DNA of 45,129 nt from UBA8515 sp036170795 (GCA_036170795.1 JAVHPX010000031.1:1-45129), one strand, 5' to 3'. Shown: positions 7,162 through 15,553, numbered from the stretch's first letter. Program-made: numbers and translations. The notes: generated by a model not told the origin, from the letters alone.

Positions 7162-8832
7162 ATGACTCAAGCACAAGCACTTACTATTATGAAAACAGGG
7201 GTGAATGTATACCTCACAGGATCTGCCGGTAGTGGTAAAACATATCTTCTAAATCAATACATATCATATCTAAATGACTACAATATTCCTGTGGCTGTTA
7301 CTGCTTCAACTGGTATTGCTGCAACGCATATGAATGGCATGACTATTCACGGCTGGGCAGGTATAGGCATAAAAGACGAGATATCCGAGTATGACTTGGA
7401 ACAGTTAGAAGACAAGCAATATCTCTGGAAACGTTTTGATAAAGCTAGAGTCCTCATCATAGATGAAGTCTCTATGCTTCATGCTCACAGGCTCGATATT
7501 GTAGAGCGTGTTTGTCGCAAATTTAAAAGAAATGATAAACCATTTGGTGGACTCCAAATTATACTCTCTGGTGATTTCTTTCAACTACCACCTATTAATC
7601 ACTCAAATGAACCTGATTTAAAAAATATGATTATTTATAGTGAAGCATGGAAACTCATGAATCCTGCTGTATGTTACCTAACAGAACAACATCGCCAAGA
7701 AGATGAGACTCTTACTTTTATTTTAAATGCTATTCGTAATAATTCTATAAATACTATTCACTATCAACAATTAGAAAGCAGGATTAACGCCGAATTACCT
7801 AACAAAATACACCCAACAAAACTATACACCCATAATGCTAATGTAGATATTGAAAATAATACAGAACTTGCTACTATAGTAAATGATGAAAAAGTGTTTC
7901 GTATGACATCTACTGGTCCTGAACCACTTGTAGAAATACTAAAGAAAAGCTGTCTAGCCAGTGAAGAATTACATTTAAAAATTGGAGCTGAAATTATGTG
8001 TATTAAAAATAATTTTGAAAAAGGTTATGTTAATGGTTCTCAAGGTAAAGTTATAGCATTTCTTGACTCTGATAATACTCCTGTTGTTAAACTTTATAAT
8101 GGTAAAACTATTTATATTAGCCAAGATAAATGGGAAATAGAAGAAAATGGTAAGGTTAAAGCATCTATTAACCAATTACCATTACGACTCGCGTGGGCAA
8201 TTACTATACATAAAAGTCAAGGAATGTCCTTAGATAATGCAGAAATCGACTTATCGCATACTTTTGCATATGGTATGGGTTATGTCGCACTTTCACGAGT
8301 ACGTACACTTACTGGTATTCGCCTTATAGGGTTTAATCCTAATGCGCTTCGTGTTGATCCGAAAGTTATAAAATTTGACCAAGAACTTCAAAAAGAAAGT
8401 GCCAAAAATGAAATCATGTTTAATAAATTAAAAAAGTCTGAACAAGAGAAACTTGAACATATATTTATTTTAAATATGGGTGGTGATATCTATAAAAAAA
8501 ATAAAAAAAAAGAATCTCCAATTAAGATATCAACAATTATGATTACTAAAGAACTTCTAGACCAAAGAAAAAATATAACCCAAATTACTAAAGAACGTGG
8601 ACTCACAAAAAGCACCATTATATACCATATAGAACAAATAATGGGACTATATCCAAATACAAATATCTCTCATATTCGTCCTAAACAAAAAGATATTGAT
8701 CTTGTTGACAAAGCAAATGCTAAACTTAAAGGTGAAGAAGTAGGGAAGCTCTCACCAATCAAAACCATCCTCGAAAAATCAGGTCACAGCCTAACATTCG
8801 AAGATATCCGTTTAGCAAAATTATTTATTTAG
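7162..8832 (+). CDS. PIF1-like helicase with C-terminal helix-turn-helix
   Basis: SF1B 5'-3' DNA helicase of the PIF1/RecD2-like group, expected to act on forks, R-loops or G-quadruplexes during repair. The 556-aa protein has Walker A GSAGSGKT (20-27), TASTGIAA (48-55), Walker B IIDEVSM (99-105), SGDFFQLPP, and motifs V and VI in the HKSQGMSLD and GYVALSRVRT region. The last 100 or so residues hold a helix-turn-helix (TKERGLTKSTIIYHIEQI) like the one at the C-terminus of some bacterial PIF1 and RecQ proteins. It follows lexA in the SOS operon. An extended -10 (TGcTATAAT, 7148-7156) ends 5 nt before the ATG, so it may also be transcribed on its own. Confidence 0.9.
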   Translation: MTQAQALTIMKTGVNVYLTGSAGSGKTYLLNQYISYLNDYNIPVAVTASTGIAATHMNGMTIHGWAGIGIKDEISEYDLEQLEDKQYLWKRFDKARVLIIDEVSMLHAHRLDIVERVCRKFKRNDKPFGGLQIILSGDFFQLPPINHSNEPDLKNMIIYSEAWKLMNPAVCYLTEQHRQEDETLTFILNAIRNNSINTIHYQQLESRINAELPNKIHPTKLYTHNANVDIENNTELATIVNDEKVFRMTSTGPEPLVEILKKSCLASEELHLKIGAEIMCIKNNFEKGYVNGSQGKVIAFLDSDNTPVVKLYNGKTIYISQDKWEIEENGKVKASINQLPLRLAWAITIHKSQGMSLDNAEIDLSHTFAYGMGYVALSRVRTLTGIRLIGFNPNALRVDPKVIKFDQELQKESAKNEIMFNKLKKSEQEKLEHIFILNMGGDIYKKNKKKESPIKISTIMITKELLDQRKNITQITKERGLTKSTIIYHIEQIMGLYPNTNISHIRPKQKDIDLVDKANAKLKGEEVGKLSPIKTILEKSGHSLTFEDIRLAKLFI

Positions 8833-8931
8833 ACGCAAAATAATAAATGTATGACAAAAGATAAGATGCCAAATAAAATCTTGGCTCATAAAGTACGGCG
8901 AACTCAGGTACGATTATTCTAGAAAGAGAGC

Positions 8932-9252
8932 TTAAACAAAATTTTCTTTGTAAAATGCCTTTAATTTAATTAATTCATCTTTCTTTCCTTGATCCTCAAG
9001 CACCTTAGCAAAAAGCTGTAGATCTCCCATTTTATCACTATTCTTTTCACGTTTTTCTGCATAAAGTTCAAATACATCTTGTGATAATCCTTCTATACCA
9101 GCATTTTCTGCCATGAATTTAGCATTTTTAATATAAATTTTATTGACATCCTTTTTTGGTTCAATTTTTGTTTCAAAAGGCACCACCTTAGCTTCATTGC
9201 CAATGTGTATAGGTGGATTGTTATTAAAAGATGGGGCTCGCTCTCTTATCAT
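8932..9252 (-). CDS. Hypothetical protein, 106 aa
   Basis: No family recognised. It is soluble, with a disordered N-terminus rich in Asn and Pro (about 1-40) and a helical C-terminal half (about 45-106) rich in Lys and Glu, ending LIKLKAFYKENFV. A -10 TATAAT (minus, 9263-9268) ends 10 nt before the ATG. It runs convergently with the PIF1 helicase gene and follows the small basic gene at 9289-9432 on the same strand. Composition and codon pattern look like those of its neighbours. Confidence 0.6.
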   Translation of the reverse strand: MIRERAPSFNNNPPIHIGNEAKVVPFETKIEPKKDVNKIYIKNAKFMAENAGIEGLSQDVFELYAEKREKNSDKMGDLQLFAKVLEDQGKKDELIKLKAFYKENFV

Positions 9253-9288
9253 ATAGAATTTAATTATATACCTATGTTTCTTTTTTTG

Positions 9289-9432
9289 CTACTTTAAGAG
9301 ATATTTATTGGAATCGCGATATAATGCAGCTTTATTTGTAAGCATAATTTTCTTTATTGCAAGTCTTTTTTTAGTTTTACGAGAGTGTATTGATTTAGGT
9401 TTAATCCCTAGATTTGTACTTCTTTTAGCCAT
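9289..9432 (-). CDS. Small basic protein, 47 aa
   Basis: An ATG at 9430-9432 on the minus strand opens a 47-codon frame ending in TAG. The protein starts MAKRSTNLGIKPKSIHSRKT, continues with KKRLAIKKIML, and ends YRDSNKYLLK. About one third of the residues are Lys or Arg, with no acidic stretch, as in small ribosomal proteins. I cannot match it to a named ribosomal protein. The frame lies opposite a hydrophobic plus-strand frame with only a TTG start, which I consider its shadow. The protein probably binds RNA or the ribosome, but this is inferred from composition only. Confidence 0.6.
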   Translation of the reverse strand: MAKRSTNLGIKPKSIHSRKTKKRLAIKKIMLTNKAALYRDSNKYLLK

Positions 9433-9516
9433 ATATAATTTCTATTGTATTATTAATAAGTACTTTTATTATATCTCAAACCAATATATAATTCAATCAT
9501 TGATTATATAATATCT

Positions 9517-9771
9517 ATGAAAATAATTATAAAAGTAAAAACAAGGGCGAAAAATGAAAGTATAGAAAGAATAACCAATAATACATTGAGTCTTTTAGAT
9601 GACTTTACAAAAATTGATACTTATAAAGTATCAATTAAAGAACCTCCTATTGATGGAAAAGCAAACAAAGCTATTATACGAGTAGTCGCAAAATATTTTA
9701 ATGTTGCATTATCACGTGTAGAAATTATTTCAGGGTTAACTTCAAAAATTAAAATAATCAAGATACAATAA
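9517..9771 (+). CDS. DUF167 / UPF0235 family protein (YggU-like)
   Basis: Small conserved protein of unknown function. The 84 aa match the family pattern: N-terminal beta strand MKIIIKVKTRAKNE, then the signature PPIDGKANKAIIRVVAKYF (about 43-61) and SRVEIISGLTSKIKIIKI at the end. Members often lie near YggT or cell-wall genes; here it stands alone. A -10 TATAAT (9507-9512) ends only 4 nt before the ATG, so the transcript is probably leaderless. It is convergent with engB. Confidence 0.88.
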   Translation: MKIIIKVKTRAKNESIERITNNTLSLLDDFTKIDTYKVSIKEPPIDGKANKAIIRVVAKYFNVALSRVEIISGLTSKIKIIKIQ

Positions 9772-9790
9772 TACAATTTATAAAAAATAG

Positions 9791-9811
9791 AAAAATTTTA
9801 TTAAAATTTTT
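9791..9811. terminator. AT-only palindrome between DUF167 gene and engB
   Basis: AAAAATTTTA and TAAAATTTTT form a 10-bp inverted repeat with one central base between two convergent genes. Without G-C pairs it is a weak terminator candidate. Confidence 0.3.
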
Positions 9812-9849
9812 AAAATATGTAAATATTTTGTTTTAACATACAACATTAA

Positions 9850-10431
9850 TTAATTCTTTAAAAAAAGAATTTTTATTAACATATCTTTATTGGTATGCAT
9901 TTTAGCAGAATAAGGAATAATATTATTATCACCTATAATAACTTTTATAGAATTTAAACATTTTTGTTTTTCACTTAAATTTAATTTATCTATTTTATTA
10001 ATTAATATAAATATTTTTTTATTATTATCTACTAAAAACTTATACATATCTTTATCTAAATCTGTCATACCCGTCCTCCCATCTACTACAAATACAACTT
10101 TACATTGATTACAATTTTTATTTTGATTAAAAATATACCATTTAATACGTTCAAATATAATTTCTCGATTAGTAAATGAACCTCTTGCATAACCATAACC
10201 AGGTAAATCCACAAGATACATTAAATTATTAATAAGAAAAAAATTTATTTCTTGAGTTCTACCTGCTGTCGAACTAGAACGGGCAAGTTTTTTATTGTTA
10301 ACAATAGAATTAATAATACTAGATTTACCAACATTTGAACGTCCAACAAAAGCTACTTGTGGTAGATCATCATATATCATATCCTCTTCGTTAGTTACAC
10401 CTCTAACAAATACTGCAGATGTAATCTTCAT
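9850..10431 (-). CDS. engB: Ribosome biogenesis GTPase EngB (YsxC/YihA)
   Basis: GTPase needed for assembly of the 50S subunit. The 193 aa carry G1 GRSNVGKS (30-37), a G2 region with SSTAGRTQEINFF, G3 DLPGYGYA (75-82), G4 as NKID (normally TKxD) and G5 YSAK. Length is typical. A possible -10 TATAAT (minus, 10443-10448) lies 11 nt upstream of the ATG. The gene forms a single unit, divergent from the TMEM175-like gene. Confidence 0.95.
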   Translation of the reverse strand: MKITSAVFVRGVTNEEDMIYDDLPQVAFVGRSNVGKSSIINSIVNNKKLARSSSTAGRTQEINFFLINNLMYLVDLPGYGYARGSFTNREIIFERIKWYIFNQNKNCNQCKVVFVVDGRTGMTDLDKDMYKFLVDNNKKIFILINKIDKLNLSEKQKCLNSIKVIIGDNNIIPYSAKMHTNKDMLIKILFLKN

Positions 10432-10500
10432 AATATAAATGTATTATAACAGATATTAAAAAATACAATAATATATTTTATATGATATAATATAAGGTAT

Positions 10501-11127
10501 ATGAAACAAGAACGATTGGATGCATTAGCAGATAGTATTTTTGCTATTGTTATGACTATTCTCGTCTTTGAAATACGAGTACCGGAAAATTTAGGAATAA
10601 TAACAAATCAAGTACTCTTTAATGCTGTACTTGCTATTGCTCCACTTTTTTTAAGTTATTTATTGAGTTTTTCACTTCTTTTTACTTATTGGCGTGCTCA
10701 CCATTATATTGCTTCTGTCCTTGCTAAAAATATTGATATTCGTTTATCGAATTTAAGTGCATTATTTTTTTTATTTGTTGGACTTGTACCATTCTCTTCT
10801 CATCTTCTTGGTGTTTATTATTATACTCAATTTGCAATACTATTATTTGGTCTTAATATTATATTAATTGGAATATCACTTTGGGTAATGCGCCGATATG
10901 TCATAAAATCTAGAGCTATAGAAAATACACCATTTACTGTAACAGAAAATGCTCACGCAAATATGCGTATTTTATTACCTGTTGGTACTGCTTTTATTGC
11001 TATAATTGTTTCTTTTTTTAATAAAGAAATTGCTCTATTATTCTTTACAATAGCTATCTTGTTTAATCTTTCACACCGAAGCACAAGATATATATTTTAT
11101 ATAATAAATATATTCCATAATAAGTAA
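10501..11127 (+). CDS. TMEM175/DUF1211-family membrane protein (potassium channel-like)
   Basis: Predicted integral membrane protein with about six helices, 208 aa. The first helix carries the family signature RLDALADSIFAIVMTILVFE (about 4-23), which in bacterial TMEM175 proteins lines a potassium-permeable pore. Ion selectivity here is inferred from family only. An extended -10 (TGaTATAAT, 10483-10491) ends 9 nt before the ATG. It lies 8 nt upstream of the glycerate kinase gene and is probably cotranscribed with the glycerate operon. Confidence 0.85.
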   Translation: MKQERLDALADSIFAIVMTILVFEIRVPENLGIITNQVLFNAVLAIAPLFLSYLLSFSLLFTYWRAHHYIASVLAKNIDIRLSNLSALFFLFVGLVPFSSHLLGVYYYTQFAILLFGLNIILIGISLWVMRRYVIKSRAIENTPFTVTENAHANMRILLPVGTAFIAIIVSFFNKEIALLFFTIAILFNLSHRSTRYIFYIINIFHNK

Positions 11128-11135
11128 AACAATAC

Positions 11136-12404
11136 ATGAAAAGATATATAAAAAATCTTAATGATTTGGCAGTAACAAAAGAAAGAGCAGATATACTTAA
11201 TATTATAGAATCAGCATATGAATCTATAGATACTAATATTATAGTAAATAAAAATATTAGATTAGATAATAATATATTAAAAATAAATGATCATACTTTT
11301 AATCTATATGATTTTAATAATATCTATCTTATTGGATTTGGCAAGACTTCATCTATTGCAATATATGCAATAGAACAAATATTAGGAAATAAAATTACCG
11401 GTGGTATTGTCATGGACAAAAATATTAGTGAATGTACTCACGTAAAACAATATATATGTACTCACCCAAAACCATCAGTAGATAATATACTTCCATCAGA
11501 AGAACTTGCCAAACTGGCAAGCAAATTAAATGAAAAAGATTTAGCTATTATAATAGTATCTGGTGGTGGGTCTTCAATGATTTGCTGGCCAAAATCAGAG
11601 TGTGAACAAGGAATCATACTTTATGACGAATTTCTTAAATCAGGAGGGAATATATCTGAATTAAATACTTTACGTAAACATTTATCTTTATTAAAAGGTG
11701 GGGGATTAGCCAAGCTTTTATATCCAGCAACAGTAGCATCTATTATATTTTGCGATGTACCAGGAGATAAGTTTGAAGAAGTAGCTTCTGGTCCTACCTA
11801 CAAAGACACATCTTTTATAAAAGATGCTCAAGCAATATTATTAAAATATAATTTACCATTTAACTTAATATTAAATGAAACCCCAAAAGAAGATATCTAC
11901 TTTGAAAAAGTTTATAATATTCCACTAATCACCAATAATAATGCATTATTGGGTATGGAAAAAAAAGCGATAGAACTCGGATATAAAGTTTATAATATTG
12001 GTTCTCAATTATATCAAAAACCAGAAGTAATTATTAAAAAACTTTTAGAAAAAGCAGAGAATAATTCTGTTGTTATTGGCGCTGGTGAACCATCCATAAT
12101 AATAAACAGCCGAAGAGGTATCAGCGGACGTTGTGAATATTTAACACTTAAATCATTAGATATGATAAATCCAACTGATACATTATCATCATTTGCTTCA
12201 GATGGTATAGATAATTTATCTATTTCAGCAGGAGCAATTGCAGATCAAATAACTAAAGAAAAAGCAAAAAATAAAAATCTTTCAATTAAATATAGTATTG
12301 AAGAAAATACTATTGATGAATTTTTTACAATAACACAAGACCAAATCATAACAGGAGAAACAGGTAGCAATGTATCAGATCTTATGATTTTACTTCGTAA
12401 ATAA
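11136..12404 (+). CDS. gckA: Glycerate 2-kinase, GckA/MOFRL family
   Basis: Predicted to phosphorylate D-glycerate to 2-phosphoglycerate with ATP. The 422-aa protein shows the DUF4147 domain (about 15-235: LIGFGKTSSIAIYAIEQ, THPKPSVDN, IIVSGGGSSMICWP, LRKHLSLLKGGGLAKLLYP, DVPGDKFEEVASGPT) and the C-terminal MOFRL domain (about 305-420: GAGEPSI, ASDGIDNLSISAGAIAD, TGETGSNVSDL). The SGGGSS loop is the expected nucleotide-binding site. The next gene, enolase, uses 2-phosphoglycerate, which supports the 2-kinase assignment. Junction with eno is TAA-T-ATG. Use of another hydroxy acid cannot be excluded. Confidence 0.9.
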   Translation: MKRYIKNLNDLAVTKERADILNIIESAYESIDTNIIVNKNIRLDNNILKINDHTFNLYDFNNIYLIGFGKTSSIAIYAIEQILGNKITGGIVMDKNISECTHVKQYICTHPKPSVDNILPSEELAKLASKLNEKDLAIIIVSGGGSSMICWPKSECEQGIILYDEFLKSGGNISELNTLRKHLSLLKGGGLAKLLYPATVASIIFCDVPGDKFEEVASGPTYKDTSFIKDAQAILLKYNLPFNLILNETPKEDIYFEKVYNIPLITNNNALLGMEKKAIELGYKVYNIGSQLYQKPEVIIKKLLEKAENNSVVIGAGEPSIIINSRRGISGRCEYLTLKSLDMINPTDTLSSFASDGIDNLSISAGAIADQITKEKAKNKNLSIKYSIEENTIDEFFTITQDQIITGETGSNVSDLMILLRK

Positions 12405-12405
12405 T

Positions 12406-13623
12406 ATGAATGCCAAAATAACAAATATCACAGCAGAACAAATATTAGATTCTAGAAACAATCCAACCCTTAAAGTATCAGTTTATGTCGATAAGATAAT
12501 CGGTACATTTATGGTACCTTCAGGAGCAAGTACTGGTAAATATGAAGCTTATGAACTACGTGATAATGATTCAGGTAAAGGTGCTATGACTAAAGCAATA
12601 TATCAAATTGAAAATGTTATCAAGCCTGTATTAATTGGTTTAAATATAAATGAACAAACTCTCATAGACCAAATGATGATTAATCTTGATAATACTCCAC
12701 AAAAAAAAATCCTAGGAGGTAATAGTACTATCGGAGTCAGTATCGCTTGTGCTAAAGCTGCAGCACAAATAAATAAAATGGAAGTCTATGAATACCTTAG
12801 AACTTTATCTGTTATTAAAACTTCAAATGATAAACCATGGCTTTATTTTAATCTTATAAATGGTGGTAAACATGCTTCATCAAAACTTGCTTTTCAAGAA
12901 TATCACATCGTTCCACAAGAAAAAACTATTAATGCAAATATAGAAATATGTAAAGCAATCCAAATTAAACTAGATGAAATAATTATTAAAAAATATGGAA
13001 CTTTACCCATCAAAGGTGATGAAGGCGGGATCGCACTATCTATTGATGACGTTATAGAACCTTTATCTCTCCTTAAAAAAACAGTTAATGAATTAAAATA
13101 TACAGATAAGGTAATGTTTGCTCTTGATGTTGCAGCAAGTTCTTTTTATAATGAAGGCAAATATACTTTTATGAATCGTAATTGGACTACATCTGAGATG
13201 ATTGAATTATACACAAAAATTGTTAATGATTATCCAATTATATCTATTGAAGATCCTTTTAACGAAGAAGATTATGATGCTTTTAAACAATTAAAAAAAC
13301 ATATACCGAATACAAAAATAATAGGTGATGATTTAACAGTTACAAATGTTAATAAACTTAAAAAAGCTATAAGTTATAATAGTATAGATGGAATAATTAT
13401 TAAACCGAATCAAATAGGTACTCTTACAGAAACTCTTGTAACTATGAAAATAGCAAGAGAAAATAATATTGACTGCATAGTAAGTCACAGAAGTGGTGAA
13501 ACAATGGATGACTTTATTTCAGATCTTGCTTATGCTTTTGGTTGTTTTGCTATTAAAGCAGGAGCTCTAGGACAAAAAGAAAGAAATGTAAAATATGATC
13601 GACTTATAAAAATAGTAAAATAA
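12406..13623 (+). CDS. eno: Enolase (divergent)
   Basis: Converts 2-phosphoglycerate to phosphoenolpyruvate in the cytoplasm. At 405 aa it is slightly shorter than usual (about 430). Conserved motifs are SGASTGKYEA (39-48), NGGKHA, GDEGGIA, IEDPFNEEDYD, IGDDLTVTN, IIKPNQIGTLTET and VSHRSGETMDD. The metal ligands in IEDP and GDD and the catalytic Lys in KPNQIGT are kept. The loop after NGG is unusual: normally NGGAHADNN..QEFM, here NGGKHASSKLAFQEYHI. The gene sits between glycerate kinase and pyruvate kinase in a tight operon. Confidence 0.94.
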   Translation: MNAKITNITAEQILDSRNNPTLKVSVYVDKIIGTFMVPSGASTGKYEAYELRDNDSGKGAMTKAIYQIENVIKPVLIGLNINEQTLIDQMMINLDNTPQKKILGGNSTIGVSIACAKAAAQINKMEVYEYLRTLSVIKTSNDKPWLYFNLINGGKHASSKLAFQEYHIVPQEKTINANIEICKAIQIKLDEIIIKKYGTLPIKGDEGGIALSIDDVIEPLSLLKKTVNELKYTDKVMFALDVAASSFYNEGKYTFMNRNWTTSEMIELYTKIVNDYPIISIEDPFNEEDYDAFKQLKKHIPNTKIIGDDLTVTNVNKLKKAISYNSIDGIIIKPNQIGTLTETLVTMKIARENNIDCIVSHRSGETMDDFISDLAYAFGCFAIKAGALGQKERNVKYDRLIKIVK

Positions 13624-13628
13624 TAATT

Positions 13629-14417
13629 ATGGAATCAAAAACAATAATTATCGCAACCATCGGTCCTGCAAGTAGTACAAAAGAAATATTGTCTAGTCTA
13701 ATTGAACATCATATGAATATGGCTCGTTTAAATTTCTCTTGGGGAACTTATAAAGAACATCTTAATTTTATAAATACTATTAGAACAATATCGCATGATA
13801 AAAATATAAACATACCTATAATTCAAGATTTATCTGGTCCTCGAGTGCAAGATATTATTGGTCATCACTTTAGTGAAATAGCTGATGCAATTACAGAAAA
13901 AGATAAAAAAGATTTAACTTTCGGTATAAAAAATAAAATAGAATATATATCTTTATCATTTGTAAGTAGTAAAAAAGATATTATTGATTTAAAAAAATTA
14001 ATAAAAGATGGTGGTGGTAATCAAAAAATAATAGCAAAGATTGAAAGAAAGGAAGCTGTAGATAATCTTATTGAAATCATAGAAGAAGCTGATGCAATTA
14101 TGATTGCTCGTGGTGATTTAGCTAATGAATTTCCAATAGAAAAAATACCATTTATACAACATAAAATAATAATTGAAGCAAAAAAACAAGGAAAGATGGT
14201 TATAGTAGCTACTCAAATGCTCTTATCTATGGTAAATAATCCTATACCGACTCGTGCAGAAGTTTCAGATGTGGCATACGCAATACTCGATGGAGCAGAT
14301 GGTGTAATGCTTTCAGAGGAATCAGCTACAGGTAAATATCCTATTGAAGCAGTAGCGATAATGGAAAAAATAGCATTAGCAGCAGAAGAAAATCGTAATA
14401 TTATTAAAATAGGTTAA
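13629..14417 (+). CDS. pyk: Minimal pyruvate kinase (A domain only)
   Basis: Transfers phosphate from PEP to ADP to give pyruvate and ATP. The protein is 262 aa against about 470 usually. The TIM-barrel A domain is kept with Arg33, Asn35 and Ser37 (ARLNFSWG), Asp67, Lys137 and Glu139 (AKIERKEA), Asp163 (ARGDLAN) and Thr195 (VATQMLLSM). The B (lid) domain, normally about 100 aa after DxxGP, is reduced to a linker of some 15 residues, and the allosteric C domain is absent. The segment QDLSGPR has Leu and Arg where K+-dependent enzymes have Thr113 and Glu117, the pattern of K+-independent enzymes. The frame is intact and the next gene starts 12 nt later, so this is not an assembly frameshift. 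Catalytic activity is likely but not certain. Confidence 0.88.
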   Translation: MESKTIIIATIGPASSTKEILSSLIEHHMNMARLNFSWGTYKEHLNFINTIRTISHDKNINIPIIQDLSGPRVQDIIGHHFSEIADAITEKDKKDLTFGIKNKIEYISLSFVSSKKDIIDLKKLIKDGGGNQKIIAKIERKEAVDNLIEIIEEADAIMIARGDLANEFPIEKIPFIQHKIIIEAKKQGKMVIVATQMLLSMVNNPIPTRAEVSDVAYAILDGADGVMLSEESATGKYPIEAVAIMEKIALAAEENRNIIKIG

Positions 14418-14429
14418 AAAATTAAAAAT

Positions 14430-15401
14430 ATGAATAAAAAAATTTATATAACAAGAAGGATACCAGAAGTTGGACTTTCAATACTCAGAGAAAAAGGTGT
14501 TCGATTTGATATGGGTATAAATACTTTACCACCAAGCAAAAAATATATTAAAAAAATGCTTAGCAAATATCCATATGATGGAGTCATATCATTTCTAACT
14601 GATCAAATAGATGCTGAGATATTTAATGTTTGTCCTAATGCAAAAGTATTTGCAAACTTCTCTGTTGGGTTTAATAACATAGACCTAGAAGAAGCTAAAA
14701 AAAGAAATATCGAAGTTTCAAATACACCTGGTACATCAGGCACAGCTGTAGCCGAACATGCCATAGCACTTATGTTTGCCCTTACGACTCGACTTGTTGA
14801 AGGAGATACATTTGTTCGAAAAGGAAAATTTAAAGGCTGGGATCCTGAGCTTCTAGTTGGGACTGATATGAAAGGTAAAACTATAGGATTAATAGGAGTA
14901 GGGGATATTGGTTCACAAGTAGCCATAATGCTTCATAATGGATTTGGAATAAATATTTTATACAGTGATATAAAACAAAATACTGAACTTGAAAAAAATA
15001 CTAATGCAATAAAAAAAGAAACTAAAGATATCTTTAAAGAAGCGGATATTATTTCTCTTCATGTTCCACTTTTACCTAGCACAACTCATATTGTAAACAA
15101 AGAAACTCTTTCAACTATGAAAAAAACTGCTTTTCTTATAAATACATCTCGTGGGCCAATTATAGATGAGAAAGCTCTCGTATATGCTCTCAAAAGAGGT
15201 ATTATAGCTGGTGCAGGGCTTGATGTGTATGAATTTGAACCAAAACTAACAAAAGGTCTTAGCCGACTTTCAAATGTAATTTTGACACCACATATAGCTT
15301 CAGCTCGTTCTTCAACTCGTAATATGATGGCAGAAATGGTAGCTAAAAATATAATTTCTGTTTTTGAAACAGGAAAAGTTATAAACAGTGCAATAAAATA
15401 A
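14430..15401 (+). CDS. D-2-hydroxyacid dehydrogenase (glyoxylate/hydroxypyruvate reductase type)
   Basis: NAD(P)H-dependent reductase of the D-isomer-specific 2-hydroxyacid dehydrogenase family, 323 aa. Motifs are NFSVGFNNID (about 76-85), NTPGTSGTAVAEHAIALMF, Rossmann GVGDIGSQ (about 156-163), catalytic Arg in NTSRGPIIDE, Glu in GLDVYEFEP, and His in TPHIASA. The overall pattern fits the GyaR/GhrB group, which reduces glyoxylate to glycolate and hydroxypyruvate to D-glycerate. Next to glycerate kinase, hydroxypyruvate/glycerate is the most sensible substrate pair, by inference. It is the last gene of the glycerate operon. Confidence 0.88.
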   Translation: MNKKIYITRRIPEVGLSILREKGVRFDMGINTLPPSKKYIKKMLSKYPYDGVISFLTDQIDAEIFNVCPNAKVFANFSVGFNNIDLEEAKKRNIEVSNTPGTSGTAVAEHAIALMFALTTRLVEGDTFVRKGKFKGWDPELLVGTDMKGKTIGLIGVGDIGSQVAIMLHNGFGINILYSDIKQNTELEKNTNAIKKETKDIFKEADIISLHVPLLPSTTHIVNKETLSTMKKTAFLINTSRGPIIDEKALVYALKRGIIAGAGLDVYEFEPKLTKGLSRLSNVILTPHIASARSSTRNMMAEMVAKNIISVFETGKVINSAIK

Positions 15402-15452
15402 ATTATATATAAATGTTATAATACATTTATTATTAATATAATTTATATATAT

Positions 15453-15515
15453 ATGGCAAAAGGAACAGGTGCAAGAAAAGAGATAAAAAAACCAAAGAAA
15501 GCTAAAAAAAAGTAA
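15453..15515 (+). CDS. Very small basic peptide, 20 aa
   Basis: The frame from ATG 15453 encodes a 20-residue peptide starting MAKGTGARKEIKK and ending in Lys/Pro-rich KAKKK. It has its own -10 TATAAT (15437-15442, 10 nt before the ATG) and a strong terminator right after its TAA, so it forms a complete small transcription unit. From memory, similar short ARKE-KKP peptides occur in many bacteria without known function. Nucleic-acid or ribosome binding is a guess from charge. Confidence 0.6.
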   Translation: MAKGTGARKEIKKPKKAKKK

Positions 15516-15553
15516 CAAATAAAAACACTCCGATTTCTCGGAGTGTTTTTATT
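15516..15553. terminator. Strong bidirectional terminator
   Basis: A long hairpin with arms AAAACACTCCG (15523-15533) and CGGAGTGTTTT (15539-15549) and a short loop, flanked by A and T runs. It ends the small-peptide unit on plus and cspA on minus. Confidence 0.9.

Noticed and set aside
8851..8922. 23-aa frame between pif1 and the 106-aa gene
   Set aside because: It has an ATG and a stop but no promoter, terminator or recognisable similarity; too short to support alone.
9308..9511. Hydrophobic 67-aa frame on plus
   Set aside because: It begins only with TTG, has low complexity and lies opposite the well-formed basic frame at 9289-9432.
13629..14417. Pyruvate kinase split by frameshift
   Set aside because: Both missing domains are absent from all frames around the gene, and the next gene starts 12 nt after its stop.
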